Assembly: GCA_030531245.1 (NCBI GenBank)
Contig: JAUNOA010000019.1
Coordinates: 1 to 32,721 of the forward strand
Length of the DNA stretch: 32,721 nt
Direction: 5' to 3'
DNA from: Lachnospiraceae bacterium
GTDB taxonomy: Bacteria > Bacillota > Clostridia > Lachnospirales > Lachnospiraceae
Of this stretch, positions 31,821 through 32,721 are shown one piece after another. The position numbers were made by a program, and so were the translations under genes. Under the pieces are notes generated by a model. It worked only from the letters and a program-made list of their open reading frames with translations, was not told the origin of the DNA and searched no databases. Each line of letters opens with the position of its first letter. Position 1 is the stretch's first letter.

Positions 31821-32721
31821 TGACAGAGATAATTTCAGAAACCTAATAGAGCAGGTTGTGAACGAAACGGGTAAAGCCGGAGCAGTCATTGAAAAAGATT
31901 ACTATGTGACGCTTATACTGAGATTTCTTGCCGAAAGAATGGATAATGTTGTATTTAAAGGCGGAACTTCATTATCTAAAGGGTTCCACGCGATAAACAG
32001 GTTTTCAGAAGATATAGATATCACCTTCAGTGTACATATCGGAGAGGCAAGGAGAAAGAAACTGAAGAACACGGTTATAAAGAGTATCAGTGAAACCTTG
32101 AATATGCCGATTTTCAACTGGGATTCAACTCAAAGCGACAGGGACTATAATGAATACCGTTTCTCGTATGAATCGGTTTTCAATATTGATGATGACAGAA
32201 TACCTGATTCTGTAAAAATGGAAACGGCACTTGGATCATATTCTTTCCCGACTGAAAGGGTTTTGATCGGAAATTATATCGGCGACTACCTTTTGAAAGC
32301 GGGTCGGGATGATCTTGCCAGAGGATTTATGCTGGATACGTTTTACATGCAGCTTCAATCTATCAATCGGACTTACATAGACAAGGTGTTTGCCCTGTGT
32401 GATTATTATATTGAAAGAAAGTCAAAGCGTTATTCACGGCATCTATATGATATAAAGAAGCTGACACCCATGCTTAGTTTCGATGATGAGATGAAGAAAT
32501 TATTTGAGGAGGTCCGTCTGCACAGATCCGGTATGGTGGTTTGCCCCTCTGCACAGGAAGCTGTGAATATCCCGGAACTAATCAGAGAATTCTGCGATAC
32601 AGATTTTTACCAGAAGGATTATCAGGATATTACAGAGTATTTTACAGATGATTTAATAGAGTACGAGGAATGCAAAAAGCAAATGCTTGCCATCGCTTCG
32701 TGGATAGAATCGATAAAATAA
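31807..32721 (+). CDS. AbiEii/AbiGii-type nucleotidyltransferase toxin
   Basis: 304 residues, complete, ending at the last base of the window. The motif FKGGTSLSKGF (50-60) and FSEDIDIT with D69 and D71 (66-73) are the nucleotidyltransferase motif I/metal-site residues of AbiEii (DNA polymerase-beta-like fold). The conserved KSKRYSRHLYDIKKL stretch lies in the C-terminal half. AbiE systems are type IV toxin-antitoxin modules that can abort phage infection; some family toxins block tRNAs by adding nucleotides. The ATG at 31807 follows GGAGG (31796-31800). An in-frame ATG at 31789 lies before this ribosome site. Confidence 0.88.
   Translation: MFLHDDRDNFRNLIEQVVNETGKAGAVIEKDYYVTLILRFLAERMDNVVFKGGTSLSKGFHAINRFSEDIDITFSVHIGEARRKKLKNTVIKSISETLNMPIFNWDSTQSDRDYNEYRFSYESVFNIDDDRIPDSVKMETALGSYSFPTERVLIGNYIGDYLLKAGRDDLARGFMLDTFYMQLQSINRTYIDKVFALCDYYIERKSKRYSRHLYDIKKLTPMLSFDDEMKKLFEEVRLHRSGMVVCPSAQEAVNIPELIREFCDTDFYQKDYQDITEYFTDDLIEYEECKKQMLAIASWIESIK

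Noticed and set aside
1-32721. CRISPR array or insertion-sequence transposase
   Set aside because: No regularly spaced direct repeats with unique spacers and no transposase motifs were found. The only regular repeats are the three 22-bp operator sites.

Overview
The window looks like a chromosome segment from a Gram-positive Clostridia, most likely a Lachnospiraceae-type organism. The evidence is the gene order of the S10-spc-alpha ribosomal superoperon, the zinc-ribbon forms of S14, L36 and adenylate kinase, a group II ECF transporter module next to truA-rplM-rpsI, secreted proteins with aromatic cell-wall-binding repeats, and an HTH-AAA ATPase of a kind common in that family. Genus and species cannot be read from the sequence.

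Region 1 (1-12335) is the 3' part of the S10 operon followed by the spc and alpha operons on the + strand: rplV, rpsC, rplP, rpmC, rpsQ, rplN, rplX, rplE, rpsN, rpsH, rplF, rplR, rpsE, rpmD, rplO, secY, adk, map, infA, rpmJ, rpsM, rpsK, rpsD, rpoA, rplQ. A strong internal promoter lies between infA and rpmJ, and an intrinsic terminator closes the run after rplQ. Together these genes make ribosome subunits, the Sec pore, initiation factor 1, methionine aminopeptidase, adenylate kinase and the RNA polymerase alpha subunit.

Region 2 (12336-26725) holds mixed genes that separate rplQ from ecfA1, which are usually adjacent in Firmicutes. It contains a PnuC-type transporter, a secreted repeat protein, prmA, rsmE and a secreted SH3b-NlpC/P60 hydrolase. 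Next come a 0.7-kb gene-free stretch with an unusual polypyrimidine tract and phased palindromes, an HTH-AAA ATPase with a degenerate nuclease domain, and fba on the - strand. Then follow a fused sugar-nucleotidyltransferase/HAD phosphatase, an rRNA-methyltransferase-like protein, a second secreted repeat protein, tRNA-Arg(ACG), and two tandem DUF4160-DUF2442 gene pairs. The second DUF4160 gene is broken by one in-frame TAG.

Region 3 (26726-31034) is the ECF transporter energizing module (ecfA1, ecfA2, ecfT), truA, and rplM-rpsI with its own consensus promoter, leader hairpin and terminator. The rpsI terminator sits inside a 146-bp element bounded by 12-bp perfect inverted repeats.

Region 4 (31035-32721) is an AbiEi/AbiEii-type toxin-antitoxin pair with a consensus promoter and a palindrome on its -10 box.

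The most interesting signals are three 22-bp-phased palindromes that end inside the promoter of the HTH-AAA-pseudonuclease gene, the pyrimidine tract with four CTCCTCCCT motifs just upstream, the duplicated DUF4160/DUF2442 cassettes with one inactivated member, and a TATAAT-N6-TCGCGCG arrangement shared by two ribosomal-protein promoters.
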